A stretch of DNA of 64,000 bases. Source: VAXT01 sp963774625 (GTDB lineage: Bacteria; Actinomycetota; Thermoleophilia; Gaiellales; Gaiellaceae). Every line of letters starts with the position of its first letter. The stretch's first letter is position 1. The stretch is from positions 682,001 through 746,000 of the forward strand of contig CAVZFQ010000013.1 of NCBI GenBank assembly GCA_963774625.1, in the 5' to 3' direction. Positions 7,700-18,041 of the stretch are shown here, piece by piece. The notes beneath the pieces were generated by a model, which saw nothing but the letters and a program-made list of their open reading frames with translations, ran no database searches and was not told the DNA's origin. Both the position numbers and the translations under genes were made by a program.

Positions 7700-8083
7700 A
7701 TGGTCACGCGCATGAAAAATCGCGGAGCTACCTGGGTGCACCTGATCTTCGCCACGATCATCGTGCTCGCCGTTCCACTGCAGGTCTATTTCATTGCTTC
7801 GTACTTCTCGGGCGCCGGCGAGGGCGCGCTCGACGCGCACGTGGATTCACAGGTGGTCTCGTCATACAATGGGTCCGAGCTGATCGTGTTCCTTTCCAGC
7901 CTGGTGGCCTTCTGGGGGCTGTGGAAGTGGGTCGGCTGGAGCTTCGGGCTCCTCCTGCTCGGAACCGTGCAGATCTTCCTCGCACCCCCGAACGAGGATC
8001 CAGCGAGCGGCTGGATACACGGACTCCATGGTCTCGGAGCGCTGCTCGTGTTCTTGCTCGCAGCCTGGCTCGCGATATCGTGA
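7700..8083 (+). CDS. Four-helix membrane protein (DUF6220-like)
   Basis: A protein of about 123-127 residues with four predicted membrane spans (HLIFATIIVLAVPLQVYF, SELIVFLSSLVAFWGLW, SFGLLLLGTVQIFLA, HGLGALLVFLLAAWLAI). The pattern, including HGLHG before the last span, resembles the DUF6220 family of small membrane proteins with unknown function. ATG at 7700 or 7712 are both possible, and no clear ribosome binding site decides. It is divergent from dcd. Confidence 0.7.
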   Translation: MVTRMKNRGATWVHLIFATIIVLAVPLQVYFIASYFSGAGEGALDAHVDSQVVSSYNGSELIVFLSSLVAFWGLWKWVGWSFGLLLLGTVQIFLAPPNEDPASGWIHGLHGLGALLVFLLAAWLAIS

Positions 8084-8169
8084 CGCGCGCCTCCTCGGGT
8101 TGATGCAACCGCGAGCCGACATGGCTGCGGCCCCCGCGCCGCCGCCGCAACCGCCGGCCTAGCACTGGC

Positions 8170-9182
8170 CCTCTACGACTCGCTGGCCGGACTCGCGCTC
8201 GAGGTCGGGTCGTATATGAGCTCGATCGCATGGCGATCGAGGTCTCGAGCGGCTTCACTCGCGTCACGACACTGGTCCGCTTGCGCGGCGCTGGGGAGGA
8301 GGGAGTCGGCGAGGACGTGACCTACAGCGGCTGAGGACCATCCTCCGCCGGTGGACCTGCCGCTGACCGGCGCGCACACGGTCGACTCGTTCTCGCGGTT
8401 GCTGGATGGCCTCGAGCTCTTCACGCGCGAGCCGGAGATGGCCGCCTACGCGTGACTATCGGCGCTGGGCCTTCGAGGCCGCGGCTGTCGACCTTGCTCT
8501 CCAGCAGGCGGGAAGGCCGTTTGCTCGGCGGTCGGTGCGAGGACCTGCTCCGGTGACCTTCGTGGTCTCCATGCGGCCTCGACGATCCACCGACACCGAG
8601 AAGGTGCATGGCTGGCTGGAGCACTACCCCGGACTGCGCTTCAAGCTCGATCCGACGGACGACTGGACCGAAGAGCTCGTCGCCGAGCTGGCCAAGCTGG
8701 GCTGTGTCGACTCGGTCGACCTCAAGGGACAGTACAAGGGGACAGTGGTCGACCAGCCGCCAAATCCGACTCTCTACCGGCTCGTCGCCGAAGGTTTCCC
8801 GGAGGCCTGGATCGAGGATCCCGCGATCACCGAGGAGACGCGGCCGATCCTCGAGCCGCACGCCAAAAGGATCACCTGGGACGCGATCATCCACTCCGTA
8901 GCCGACATCAAAGGGCTCCCCTGGCCGCCACGGTCGATCAACATCAAGCCATCGCGATTCGGTAGCTGGCGCGACTGTGCGACACGTACGACTACTGCGA
9001 GGAGAACGGTATCGCGCCCTACGGCGGGGGTCAGTTCGAGCTTGGCCTGGGGCGCGGCCATATCCAGTACCTCGCGTCGCTCTTCCATTCCGATGCGCCG
9101 AACGACGTGGCGCCGGGCGGCTACAACCTTCCGCCGCCGCGACCCGGACTTCCCGACGAGCCCGCTGGAACCGGCGCTCTGA
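8170..9182 (+). pseudogene. Enolase-superfamily (mandelate racemase-like) gene, frame broken
   Basis: Pieces of one protein can be read across three frames. First come LYDSLAGL and AIEVSSGFTRVTTLVRLRG (about 8170-8300). Then FSRLLDGLELFTREPEM to near 8450, and a long stretch from DYRRWAFEAAAVDLAL to KPSRFGSW (8453-8970) with LDPTDDWTEELV, VDLKGQYKG and EAWIEDPAI, barrel-strand motifs of the enolase superfamily. A tail GGGQFELGLGRGHIQYLASL follows. At least four single-base shifts separate them. The substrate is unknown. The surrounding genes have the same defect, so sequence error is as likely as decay. Confidence 0.6.
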
Positions 9183-9207
9183 GCGCGACAGGCTTTCGGC
9201 TGGGCCC

Positions 9208-10266
9208 CTAGACCAGCGCGAGCTGCCGGTGCGACTCGAGCCCGGAGAGGCCGACCCCGACGAGCCGTAGCGCCCCGGGCCGATCGTCGAGCGCGCGGTC
9301 GAGGCACCCGCAGGCGAGCTCGGCGATTCGCTCCGGCGTCGTCGGTGCCGACCGGGATCCGAGGTCGAGCGGCTGCGGATCGAGAAGTCCGGAGTAGCGC
9401 ACCTTCGTCGTCACGGTTCGTGGCGATCTCGCCGTTTCGCTGCAGGTAGCTCGGCGAGGCTCGCGGACATCCGCCGCAGCTCGTCCTTCAGCTGGTCGCG
9501 GTCGGCGATGTCCTTCGGGAACGTCTCCTCGTTGCTGATCGAGACTCGCTCAGAGGATGTCTCCAAGCCCGCCGATCGATCCCGCGCGCCCGCTGGCGGA
9601 GGATGCCGCCGACCTTTCCCGGCAAGAGCCGGCGTAGCTCGTCGTCTGTGAGTGCGGCGAGGGCGCCGATCGTGTCGACGCCGACCGCGCCGGAACCGGG
9701 CCTCGGAGCGCGGGCCGATGCCCGGCAGCTTGCGGATGTCGAAGCGGCGCCAGGAACGAAGCCTCGCGTCCCGGCGGCACGACGACCAGACCGCCCGGCT
9801 TGCGGAGATCGCTGGCGATCTTGGAGACGACCTTGCACGTCGAGACGCCGAGGGAGCACGTCAGGCTCGTCGAGCCGCGAACCGAGGCCTGCACGGCTTC
9901 GGCGAGCGCACGGGCCTTCCCGAAGTCCGCCGCAATCTCGCCCAGGTCGAGATAACCCTCGTCCTTCCCTGTGCGCTCGACGGTCGGAACGACCTCGCGT
10001 ATCGGCTTTCCAGACCGCCTGCGAGTACTCGGAGTAGAGGCTGTGGCGCGGACGAACGAAGACGGCGTGCGGGCAGCGGCGCAGCGCCTCGGCGCAGCTC
10101 ATTGCGGAGTGGATCCCGAACTTGCGGGCCTCGTAGTTCGCCGTCGCGACGACGCCCCGGCCGTGCGGGTCGCCCCCGACGACGAGCGGCTTCGCGCGCA
10201 GTCGGGATCCTCCAGCTCCTCGACGGCGGCGAAGAAGGCGTCCAGATCGAGGTGCCCAAGGATCAC
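9208..10266 (-). pseudogene. dinB: DNA polymerase IV (DinB, Y family), frame broken
   Basis: Read across frames on the minus strand: LGHLDLDAFFAAVEELEDPD (catalytic Asp pair), KPLVVGGDPHGRGVVATANYEARKFGI, SLTCSLGVSTCKVVSKIASDL, then DIRKLPGIGPRSEARF with a helix-hairpin-helix, and the little-finger part ending GVGLSGLESHRQLALV. GTG at 10266 is the probable start, 22 bases after the pdxH stop. It would be an error-prone lesion-bypass polymerase of about 350 residues. There are about six single-base shifts, with nearly all conserved motifs retained, which favours sequence error over genuine loss. Confidence 0.78.
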
Positions 10267-10287
10267 GCCGCGAAGCGTAAGGATCCG

Positions 10288-10858
10288 TCAGGGCGACAGG
10301 CGATCGATCGGTCCAGCCTTCGCCTGCGCTCCGGTAGCGCAGCCGGTCGTGGAAGCGGTTCTCGCGGTGCTGCCAGAACTCGTAGACCTCGGGCGTGAGC
10401 CGATAGCCGCCCCAGTGCGGCGGAAGGGGGACTTCACCCGGATGCTCGCGGTCGAACTCGGCGAAGCGGGCGTCGAGCACCTCCCGCGACTCCACCGGCT
10501 CGCTCTGCCGTGAGGCCCAGGCAGCGAGCTGGGCGCCGCGTGGCCGAGTGCGGAAGTACTCCTCCGACTCCTGCCGGCCGACGCGCTCGATCGGCCCCTC
10601 CACGCGCACCTGGCGACCCAGCTGGGGCCAGTGGAAGAGCAGCGCCCCGCGCGGATTGTCCGCGAGCTCGCGACCCTTGCGGCTCTCGTAGTTGGTGAAG
10701 AACGTGAACCCGTCGGGGTCGGCGCCCTTCAGCAGGACCATGCGAGCCGACGGTGCGCCATCCGGGGTCGCAGTGGCGAGTGCGACCACGTCCGTGCCCG
10801 CCTCTGCGTACCACGAGTTGAACTGCTCGAGAGGGTCGGATGTATGAACGTTATTCAT
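10288..10858 (-). CDS. pdxH: Pyridoxamine 5'-phosphate oxidase (one indel near 3' end)
   Basis: The protein starts MNNVHTSDPLEQFNSWY and carries the FMN/PLP-binding signature (ARMVLLKGAD, FTFFTNYESRKG, PEVYEFWQHRENRFHDRL). It oxidises PNP or PMP to PLP. An extra G near 10301 shifts the last residues. With it removed, the protein ends WTIDRLSP at TGA 10288-10290, a normal family C-terminus of about 189 residues. As given, the frame runs on into dinB, an artefact. It is divergent from gabT, itself a PLP enzyme, with 37 bases between starts. Confidence 0.9.
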
Positions 10859-10895
10859 GTATGCATCAAGCCGATCGCTGTTGTATCTTCAGGGT

Positions 10896-12222
10896 ATGGC
10901 TATGACACGCGCGATCGAGATTCGGACCGCGATCCCGGGCCCCCGTTCGCAGGAGGTCATCGAGCGGAAGGAACGCGTGATCGCGGGGCCGCTGTCCCTC
11001 GTCCACCCGATCGTCGTCGCCGAAGGCCGCGGCGCCACGCTCACGGACGTCGACGGCAACACGTTCATCGACTTCACGGGCGGCGTCGGCTGCCTGAACG
11101 TCGGGCACTCGCACCCCCGCCTGGTCGAGGCGGCGCAGGAGCAGCTCACACACTTCGCCCACACCGACTTCACGATCGTCCCTTACGAGGTCTACGTCGA
11201 GCTGGCGGAGCGCATGATCGAGCTCGCCCCGTTCAGCGGCCCGGCCAAGGCGGCGTTCTTCAACGCCGGTACCGAGGCGGTCGAGAACTCGATCAAGTTC
11301 GCGCGTTCGTACACGAAGCGGCCGGCGGTGATCGTCTTCGAGGGCGCCTTCCACGGGCGCACGATGCTCGCGATGACGATGACCTCGAAGACGCATCCGT
11401 ACAAGGCCGGCCTGGGGCCGTTTGCCCCCGAGGTCTACCGGGTCCCCTATCCGCACTCCTACCGCGGGCCCGACACGGCCACCGCGCTCGCCGCCCTGGA
11501 GCGCGCGTTCCTCACGCAGGTCGCGCCCGAAAGCGTGGCCGCGATCGTGATGGAGCCGGTGCTCGGGGAGGGCGGCTTCGTCGTCGCGCCCACGGAATTC
11601 GTCCAGGGCATCCGCAGGATCTGCGACGAGCACGGCATCGTGTTCGTCGTCGACGAGGTGCAGACCGGCTACGGCCGCACCGGGCGCATGTGGGCGATCC
11701 AGCATTACGACGTGGAGCCTGACCTGATGATCGTGGCCAAGTCGATCGCAGGCGGCCTGCCGCTATCCGGCGTGATCGGGAAGGCGGAGATCATGGACGC
11801 GCCGGAGGACTCGGCGATCGGCGGCACCTACGTCGGGAATCCCGTCGCCCAGGCGGCGGCGCTCGCCGTGCTCGATGTCTTCAACGAGGAGCACCTCGTC
11901 GAACGTGCCGGCTGCGATCGGCGACACGATTCGCTCGCGCATGGAGGCCTGGCAGGAACGCTGGGATGCCATCGGCGACGTGCGCGGCCTCGGCGCGATG
12001 CTGGCGATCGAGCTCGTGCTCGACCGCGAGACGAAGGAGCCCGACGCAGACCGTGCGTCGGCCGTCGTCGAGGAGGCCGCTCAGAACGGGCTGCTCCTGA
12101 TCAAGTCCGGCGTGTACGGCAACTGCATCCGAGTTCTGACCCCGCTCGTCGTCACCGACGCGGAGCTCGAAGAGGCCCTCGGCGTCTGGGAGCAGGCGCT
12201 CGACAAGGTCCTCACCGCCTAA
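10896..12222 (+). CDS. gabT: 4-aminobutyrate aminotransferase (one indel)
   Basis: A class III PLP aminotransferase of about 441 residues. Motifs are TFIDFTGGVGCLNVGHSHP, FFNAGTEAVENSIKFAR, EGAFHGRTMLAMTMTSK, VDEVQTGYGRTGRMWA and the PLP lysine in IVAKSIAGGLPLSGV. An extra G at 11910-11911 shifts the frame; the rest, AIGDTIRSRMEAWQ to the end, continues in another frame to 12222. ATG at 10896 or 10902 could start it; AGGG seven bases before 10902 favours the second. It converts GABA and 2-oxoglutarate to succinate semialdehyde and glutamate. Confidence 0.88.
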
Positions 12223-12248
12223 TCGCGCCGTCAGCCAAACTTCGAGCC

Positions 12249-13666
12249 GTGATCGGAGAGCTGATCGCGGGCCGTTACGAGCTGCACGAGCTCGTGGGCT
12301 CGGGGGGCATGTCCAACGTCTTCCGGGCGCACGACCGGCTGCTCGAGCGCTCCGTCGCCATCAAGGTGCTGCACGAGCACTACAGCGCCGACGAGGACTA
12401 CGTCGAGCGTTTCCGGCGCGAGGCGCGCTCCGTTGCGCAGCTGGCCCATCCCAACATCGTCACGGTCATCGACCGGGGCGAGGAAGACGGCCGCCAGTAC
12501 ATCGTCTTCGAGTACGTCGAGGGCGAAAATCTCAAGGGCCTCCTGTCGCACGGGGCGCTGCCGGTCGACGAGGCGCTTCGTTACGGGCTGCAGATCGCCG
12601 GCGCGCTGGACTTCGCGCACAAGCGCGGGCTCGTGCACCGCGACGTCAAGCCGCAGAACGTGCTCCTCACGGAGGAGGGCGAGCCCAAGGTCACGGACTT
12701 CGGCATCGCCCGTTCCGTCGACGTTCAGAGCGTGACGCAGTCGGGCACCGTCGTCGGGACGAGCGACTACATCGCTCCCGAGCAGGCGCGCGGCGAGCAG
12801 GTCGACCCGAGAACCGACATCTACTCCCTCGGGCGTCATGCTCTACGAGCTGCTCACCGGCGAGGTGCCGTACTCGGGCGACAACTTCGTCGCCGTCGCG
12901 ATGCAGCACCTGCACGAGCCCGTCCCGAGCGTGCTCGATCAGCGGCGCGATGTTCCGGTTCGGCTCGACCTCGCCGTGCAGCGGGCGATGGCGAAGGACC
13001 CGGCCGACCGCTTCGAATCGATGGAGGGGCTGATCGACGAGCTCGACCGTTGCTACGGCGAGCTGGGCTCCGACGACGAGGCGACGAGGATCGTCCGGCC
13101 GTCGCGCAGGCCGCGCGCGAAGAGGCCGCGGCGTCGGCTGCCGGTGGTTCCGTTCCTGCTGATCCTGCTCGCCGCCGCTGCGGTGGCCGGCGGCGCCTAC
13201 CTGTTCTTCGCCGACTCACCGAGCGTGCCGGTCGTGGCCGAGGACAACCCTTCGGGCCCCGTCAGGCTGCAGGCGGTGGGCGCCTACGACCCGGTTGGCG
13301 GAGACGGCGAGCACAACAGCGAGCTTGCGCAGGCAACGGACCGCGATCCGGCGACCGACTGGCGCACCGAGGAGTACCAAGACTTCACCAAGGACGGCGT
13401 CGGCCTCGTGCTGCGCGCCCCGGGGGAGGTGGCCCTCTCGAAGCTCACGATTCGAGCCGAGCCGGGCTTCAAGGCCAGGATCCGGGCGGGGAACGAGCCC
13501 CAGCGGGCCGTTCGAGAACGTCTCGGGTGAGAAGGACGTCGTCGGAGACGTCACGACTTTCGACGTCGACACCAATGACCAGACCTATGGCTACTACGTC
13601 GTCTGGCTCACTCTTCCACGAGAAGGCGGCCAGGCGCACATCTACGAGGTGACGGCTAGAACTTGA
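12249..13666 (+). CDS. Membrane Ser/Thr protein kinase with discoidin-like ectodomain (two indels)
   Basis: GTG at 12249 starts a Hanks-type kinase: LVGSGGMSNVFRAHD (glycine loop), VAIKVL (Lys), VHRDVKPQNVLL (catalytic loop), TDFGIARS, APEQARG. Extra bases at the GGG near 12831 and CCCC at 13498 interrupt the frame. After the kinase come a basic juxtamembrane stretch, one membrane span (LPVVPFLLILLAAAAVAGG) and an outer domain with DRDPATDWRTEEYQ, resembling a discoidin/F5-8C-type binding fold. It lacks PASTA repeats. The gene follows gabT by 26 bases and converges on ddl with an 11-base overlap. Confidence 0.85.
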
Positions 13667-14675
13667 GCCGTGAGCGGCGCTCGTGCCGCTCCAACGCGAG
13701 CGCGATCAGCTTCTCGAGCAGCTCCTCGTAGGGGACGCCCGAAGCCTCGAAGAGCTTCGCGTACACGCTCGTCGCCGTGAAGCCGGGGATCGTGTTCAGC
13801 TCGTTGACGAGCACCTCGCCGTCGGCCCGCACGAAGCAGTCTGCTCGCGCCATGCCCTCGCACTCCGTGGCCCGGAAGGCCGCGACCGAGAGCTCCTGGA
13901 CTCTCTCGCTCGCCTCCGGCGAGATGCGCGGCGGCACGATCAGCTCCATGCCGCCCTCGTCGTACTTGGCCGAGTAGTCGTACCAGTCCGCATTGGCCAC
14001 GATCTCGCCGGGGATCGACGCCACCGGCTCCAGGTTCCCGAGCACGCTGCACTCGACCTCGACGCCGTCGACGAACTCCTCGACCAGCACCTTCTCGTCG
14101 TGCCGAAAGGCGAGGTCGAGGCCCGCGCGCAGCTCGTCCGGGCTGCGGGCCTTCGTGATGCCGACGGACGACCCCAGCCGCGCGGGCTTGATGAACACCG
14201 GAAACCCGAACGGGCTCTCGAAGCCATTCATCTCCCGCACGGTCACGCTGTCCGTCACCGGGATGCCCTTGTCGCGCAGCACCGACTTGAAGAGGTCCTT
14301 GTCCATGCAGAGCGCGGAGGCCATGACCCCGGCGCCCACGTACGGAACGTCGGCGAGATCGAGGAAGCCTTGCACCGTCCCGTCCTCGCCGAAGGGGCCG
14401 TGCAGCACCGGGAAGACGACGTCGACCTCCGCCAGCGTGGCCGGGACCTTCGACGCGGGCACGGGGAGCGACTCGACGTCGCTCTCGCCGCCCCGTTCGA
14501 GAGCGGCTCTGGTCGCAGGGCCGATCTCCCAGCGGCCGTCGCGGCCGATCTCCACGGCGACTGTCTCGTAGCGCGCCGGGTCGAGAGCCTCGACCACCGA
14601 GCGGGCCGACGCCAGGGAGACGTCGTGCTCGGACGAGCGCCCGCCCATCAGCACTGCGACGCGGACGCGGCTCAC
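13656..14675 (-). CDS. ddl: D-alanine--D-alanine ligase
   Basis: A 339-residue ATP-grasp ligase making the D-Ala-D-Ala dipeptide of peptidoglycan. It shows VAVLMGGRSSEHDVSL at the N-terminus, VFPVLHGPFGEDG, FIKPARLGSSVGI (ATP-grasp), and ELNTIPGFT near the C-terminus with the metal-binding residues. GTG at 14675 overlaps the pknB stop by four bases (GTGA), so it is the last gene of the envelope cluster. A readable extension upstream lies opposite pknB and is not real. Confidence 0.95.
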   Translation of the reverse strand: MSRVRVAVLMGGRSSEHDVSLASARSVVEALDPARYETVAVEIGRDGRWEIGPATRAALERGGESDVESLPVPASKVPATLAEVDVVFPVLHGPFGEDGTVQGFLDLADVPYVGAGVMASALCMDKDLFKSVLRDKGIPVTDSVTVREMNGFESPFGFPVFIKPARLGSSVGITKARSPDELRAGLDLAFRHDEKVLVEEFVDGVEVECSVLGNLEPVASIPGEIVANADWYDYSAKYDEGGMELIVPPRISPEASERVQELSVAAFRATECEGMARADCFVRADGEVLVNELNTIPGFTATSVYAKLFEASGVPYEELLEKLIALALERHERRSRLKF

Positions 14676-16561
14676 GGCGTCGGTAGGAGCCGGCCGACGA
14701 AGATCGTGACGGTCGTGCCCGCCGCGGCTCTGGTGCCGCCGGGCGGATCCTGGTTGATGACGATTCCGTCCTGGCTCGGGTCGATCGTCTCCTCGTCCTG
14801 GACGACGACGTCGAAGCCGGCACTCTCGAGCGCCGACCGCGCGGCCTCCTCGTCCTGGCTCGTCACGTCGGGGACGGCGGATTCCTTCGGGCCCTTGGAC
14901 ACGCTCAGCGTCACGGTCGCGCCGCGCGAGGCCTGCGCGCCGCCGGCAGGGTTCTGGCGGACGACGATGCCCTTCGGCTGCTCGGAATCCACGTCCTGGC
15001 GCGCCACCGCGAAACCCGCGGCCTGCAGCTGCGACGACGCAGACTCGAAGGTCTGGCCGACCACCGTCGGGATCCCGACCGGCTGCAGGCCCCGCGAGAC
15101 GTTGATCCGTACGCTCGAGCCCTTGTTCACCCGCCTGCCGGTCAGCGGGAACTGGGCGACGACCGTGCCCGCTTCCTCCCTCGAGTAGACATCCGCGACC
15201 GTGAACTTCAGTCCGCGCTCCGACAGCGCGGCGATCGCGTCGTCGCGCGATTCCCCAATGAGCTGGGGAACCGTCACCTTCGGCGGGCCGAGCGACACGT
15301 AGATCGTCACTGCGCTTGCTCTGTCCACACGGATGCCCGCATTGGGGTCCTGGTCGTAGACGATCCCGAGCCGGAAGTTCGGGTTCGTGGTGGGAAGGCG
15401 CTTCACGTCGGGCTCGAGGCCCCTCTCGAGGAGGTTCTGGACGGCCAGGTGCTCCCGGATGCCCTCGACGTTCGGCACCGAGACCGAGCCAGAGCTGCTG
15501 AGCGAGTCCTGGATCCGGCCGTAGGCGAACCAGCCCGCCAGCAGCGCAGCGACGAGGCCGAGGATCGCGAGGAGCCACGGCCAGATCGTCCGCCGCCGCG
15601 GCGGCGGATCCTGATACCGGTAGGTGCCCGGGCGCCGTTCACGGCGGGGCGCGGCGATTGCGGTGGGCGCATTGGCGATTGACGTCCCGGAAAGGACGGC
15701 CGTCGCCGCGTCAGCCGTGATCGCGGTGACCGACCCGCCGTCGGCGATGTGCGCGAGCTCGGCGTCCATCTCCTCGGCGGTCTGGAAGCGGTCGTCAGGG
15801 TTCTTGGCGAGCGCGCGCAGCACGACCATGTCGAGATCGGGCGGGATCTCGGGCCGGATCGACGACGGCGGCCGCGGCGTGTCCGAGAGGTGCTTCATGG
15901 CGATCTCCACGGGGGACTCGCCCGTGAAGGGCACGTTGCCGGTGAGCATCTCGTAGAGGACGACGCCGATCGAGTAGAGATCCGAGCGCTGGTCGACGGC
16001 TGCGCCGCGGGCCTGCTCGGGCGAGAGGTACTGCGCCGTGCCGACAATCGCGCCGGCCTCGGTCATCTGGCTCGCACCCGCCCGCGCGATGCCGAAGTCC
16101 GTCACCTTCAGGCGCCCGTCGCCGTCGACCATCACGTTGTGCGGCTTGATGTCCCGGTGGACGACGCCCTTCTTGTGCGCGAAGCGCAGCGCGTTGAGGA
16201 TCTGCCGCGTGTGGTGGATCGCGTCGCCGATCGGCATCGGCCCGCGCGCGATCAGGAGCTCCTTCAACGTGCGCCCGTCCAGGTACTCCATGGCGATGTA
16301 GTAGGTGCCCTCGGCCTCGCCCCGGTCGTAGATCGAGACGATGTTGGGGTGGGAGAGCCCGGCGGCGTTCTTGGCCTCGCGGCGGAACCGCTCCACGAAG
16401 CTCTCGTCGTTCGCGTGGCGGTCGTTCAGGATCTTGATCGCGACGCGGCGCCCGAGCTCCTCGTCCTCGGCCAGGTAGACGTCGGCCATGCCGCCCGCGC
16501 CGAGCTTGCGCATGACGCGGTACCTACCGTCGAAAAGCGTGTTGATGATGTTCGTGATCAC
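14672..16561 (-). CDS. pknB: PASTA-domain Ser/Thr protein kinase PknB
   Basis: A 629-residue kinase: LGAGGMADVYLAED, VAIKIL, VHRDIKPHNVM, VTDFGIAR and SPEQARG in residues 1-275. A linker is followed by one membrane span (IWPWLLAILGLVAALLAGW, about 329-348) and four extracellular PASTA repeats to the C-terminus. PASTA repeats bind muropeptides or lipid II, so the kinase links wall status to cytosolic targets. GTG start, 28 bases after the pbpA stop. Likely substrates and the opposing phosphatase (PstP, FHA proteins) are encoded in the same cluster. Confidence 0.96.
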   Translation of the reverse strand: MITNIINTLFDGRYRVMRKLGAGGMADVYLAEDEELGRRVAIKILNDRHANDESFVERFRREAKNAAGLSHPNIVSIYDRGEAEGTYYIAMEYLDGRTLKELLIARGPMPIGDAIHHTRQILNALRFAHKKGVVHRDIKPHNVMVDGDGRLKVTDFGIARAGASQMTEAGAIVGTAQYLSPEQARGAAVDQRSDLYSIGVVLYEMLTGNVPFTGESPVEIAMKHLSDTPRPPSSIRPEIPPDLDMVVLRALAKNPDDRFQTAEEMDAELAHIADGGSVTAITADAATAVLSGTSIANAPTAIAAPRRERRPGTYRYQDPPPRRRTIWPWLLAILGLVAALLAGWFAYGRIQDSLSSSGSVSVPNVEGIREHLAVQNLLERGLEPDVKRLPTTNPNFRLGIVYDQDPNAGIRVDRASAVTIYVSLGPPKVTVPQLIGESRDDAIAALSERGLKFTVADVYSREEAGTVVAQFPLTGRRVNKGSSVRINVSRGLQPVGIPTVVGQTFESASSQLQAAGFAVARQDVDSEQPKGIVVRQNPAGGAQASRGATVTLSVSKGPKESAVPDVTSQDEEAARSALESAGFDVVVQDEETIDPSQDGIVINQDPPGGTRAAAGTTVTIFVGRLLPTP

Positions 16562-16589
16562 GTTTTACACAGGGTAGGGAGTTCGACGC

Positions 16590-18041
16590 TCAACCAATCA
16601 GTGCCTGCATGATCTGGCGAGCGATGGGTGCTGCCGTGGTGCCGCCGGTGCCGCTCTGGCGCTCGAGCACGACCGCCACGGCCACCCGTGGGTTCTCGAC
16701 CGGGGCGAAGGCGATGAACCACGTCGTGTTGCGGCCCTGGATCCCGGTTTCGGCGGTTCCGGTCTTGCCTGCCGTCGCTACGGAGAGCTTTCCGGCGGTA
16801 CCGGTCCCGCAACAGACGACCCGCTCCATCATCTCCGCGATCGCGCGCGCGTGTTCGGGCTGGACGGCCTCGCCGAGCTCCTCGGGCTTCTGCTGGACGA
16901 CGACCGTGCCGTCCGGGGCCACGATGCGCTCGACCACGTACGGCTTCATGACGACCCCGCCGTTCGCGATCGCGGCGGAGACCATCGCCATCTGCAATGG
17001 CGTGACCAGCATCCGCTCCTGTCCGAAGGCGAGGCGGCCGGGGTCGACCTGCGTGTCGTCCTTCGGGAAGAAGAGGCGGCCCTTGTCGTAGAGACCGCTC
17101 GCCGAGCGCTCGTTGACCGGCGTCTCCAGCGGCGGCACGGAATAGAAGCCGAACTTCTTGGCAGTCTCCAGGATCTTGATCCCGCCGATCGCCTTCCCGA
17201 TGTTGCAGAACACCGAGTTGATCGAGTACTGCATCGCCTCGACGAGGTTGACGTTGCCGAACGGGCTGGAGGTGTCGTAGTTCTCGACGCGCTTGCCGTA
17301 CTCCTCGCAGTAGCCCGGGTCGTTGAAGCTCGACTCGGGGGTGAACTCGCCCCCGTCGAGGGCGGCGGCCCCCGTGACGACCTTGAAGATCGAGCCCGGC
17401 GCGTAGAGCCCGGCGGTGACGCGGTTCAGTAGCGGCTGGCACCCGAACCTGGCGCGCGAAGCGGCCGGGAAGTCGTTCTCGATCAGGTTCGGGTCGTAGG
17501 TCGGGCTGGAGACGCTGACCAGCACCTTGCCGGTGCGGGGCTCGAGCGCGACCGCGGCTCCGCAGCGGCCGCCGAGGGCATTCAGGGCGATGCGCTGTGC
17601 GCCGGGGCGGATCGTCGTGTAGAGGTCGTTGCCCTCCACGGTGGACCCACGCAGCTTGTCGAGGGTCGTCTCGACGACGGTGTTCAGGTTCGCGTTCGCG
17701 CCCGTAAGGAAGTCGTTCTCGGAGCGCTCGAGGCCCGCGCGTGACCGGACTTGCGTCGAGTAGCCGACGATGTGGGCCGCCAGCCCGCGCGAGGGGTACC
17801 TGCGGAGGTACAGGGTCTGCCCCGCCGACTTCACGACCGTGTTCGTGGCCAGGACCGTGCGCCCGTCGGCGGCGTAGATCTCGCCGCGCTTGACGGTGAA
17901 CTCGGCGACGCGCTGGATCGAGTTGTCCTGCTTGTCGGCGAGGTCGGGCGCGGCGTAGGCCTGCCAGTACGTCGTCGCGACCATCAGCGAGGCGAGCAGG
18001 ATCAGGGCGACGACGGCGACCTTTGCGATCTGCTTGTTCAC
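16590..18041 (-). CDS. pbpA: Class B penicillin-binding protein (PbpA-like transpeptidase)
   Basis: A 483-residue protein with one N-terminal span (VAVVALILLASLMVATTYW), a short dimerisation region and a transpeptidase domain. The catalytic motifs are APGSIFKVV (S-x2-K), YSINSVF (S-x-N) and AGKTGTAE (K-T-G). It cross-links peptidoglycan, normally as partner of the SEDS glycosyltransferase encoded next to it. GTG overlaps the SEDS gene stop by four bases. It is the size of mycobacterial PbpA and shorter than FtsI. Confidence 0.94.
   Translation of the reverse strand: MNKQIAKVAVVALILLASLMVATTYWQAYAAPDLADKQDNSIQRVAEFTVKRGEIYAADGRTVLATNTVVKSAGQTLYLRRYPSRGLAAHIVGYSTQVRSRAGLERSENDFLTGANANLNTVVETTLDKLRGSTVEGNDLYTTIRPGAQRIALNALGGRCGAAVALEPRTGKVLVSVSSPTYDPNLIENDFPAASRARFGCQPLLNRVTAGLYAPGSIFKVVTGAAALDGGEFTPESSFNDPGYCEEYGKRVENYDTSSPFGNVNLVEAMQYSINSVFCNIGKAIGGIKILETAKKFGFYSVPPLETPVNERSASGLYDKGRLFFPKDDTQVDPGRLAFGQERMLVTPLQMAMVSAAIANGGVVMKPYVVERIVAPDGTVVVQQKPEELGEAVQPEHARAIAEMMERVVCCGTGTAGKLSVATAGKTGTAETGIQGRNTTWFIAFAPVENPRVAVAVVLERQSGTGGTTAAPIARQIMQALIG

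Noticed and set aside
9488..10858. Fusion of PdxH to DNA polymerase IV
   Set aside because: An extra G near 10301 removes the pdxH stop. The corrected gene ends normally and dinB has its own GTG.
10857..13652. 931-codon plus-strand frame joining gabT and kinase sequence
   Set aside because: It results from indels at 11910, 12831 and 13498. The stop of gabT and GTG of the kinase are recovered when these are corrected.
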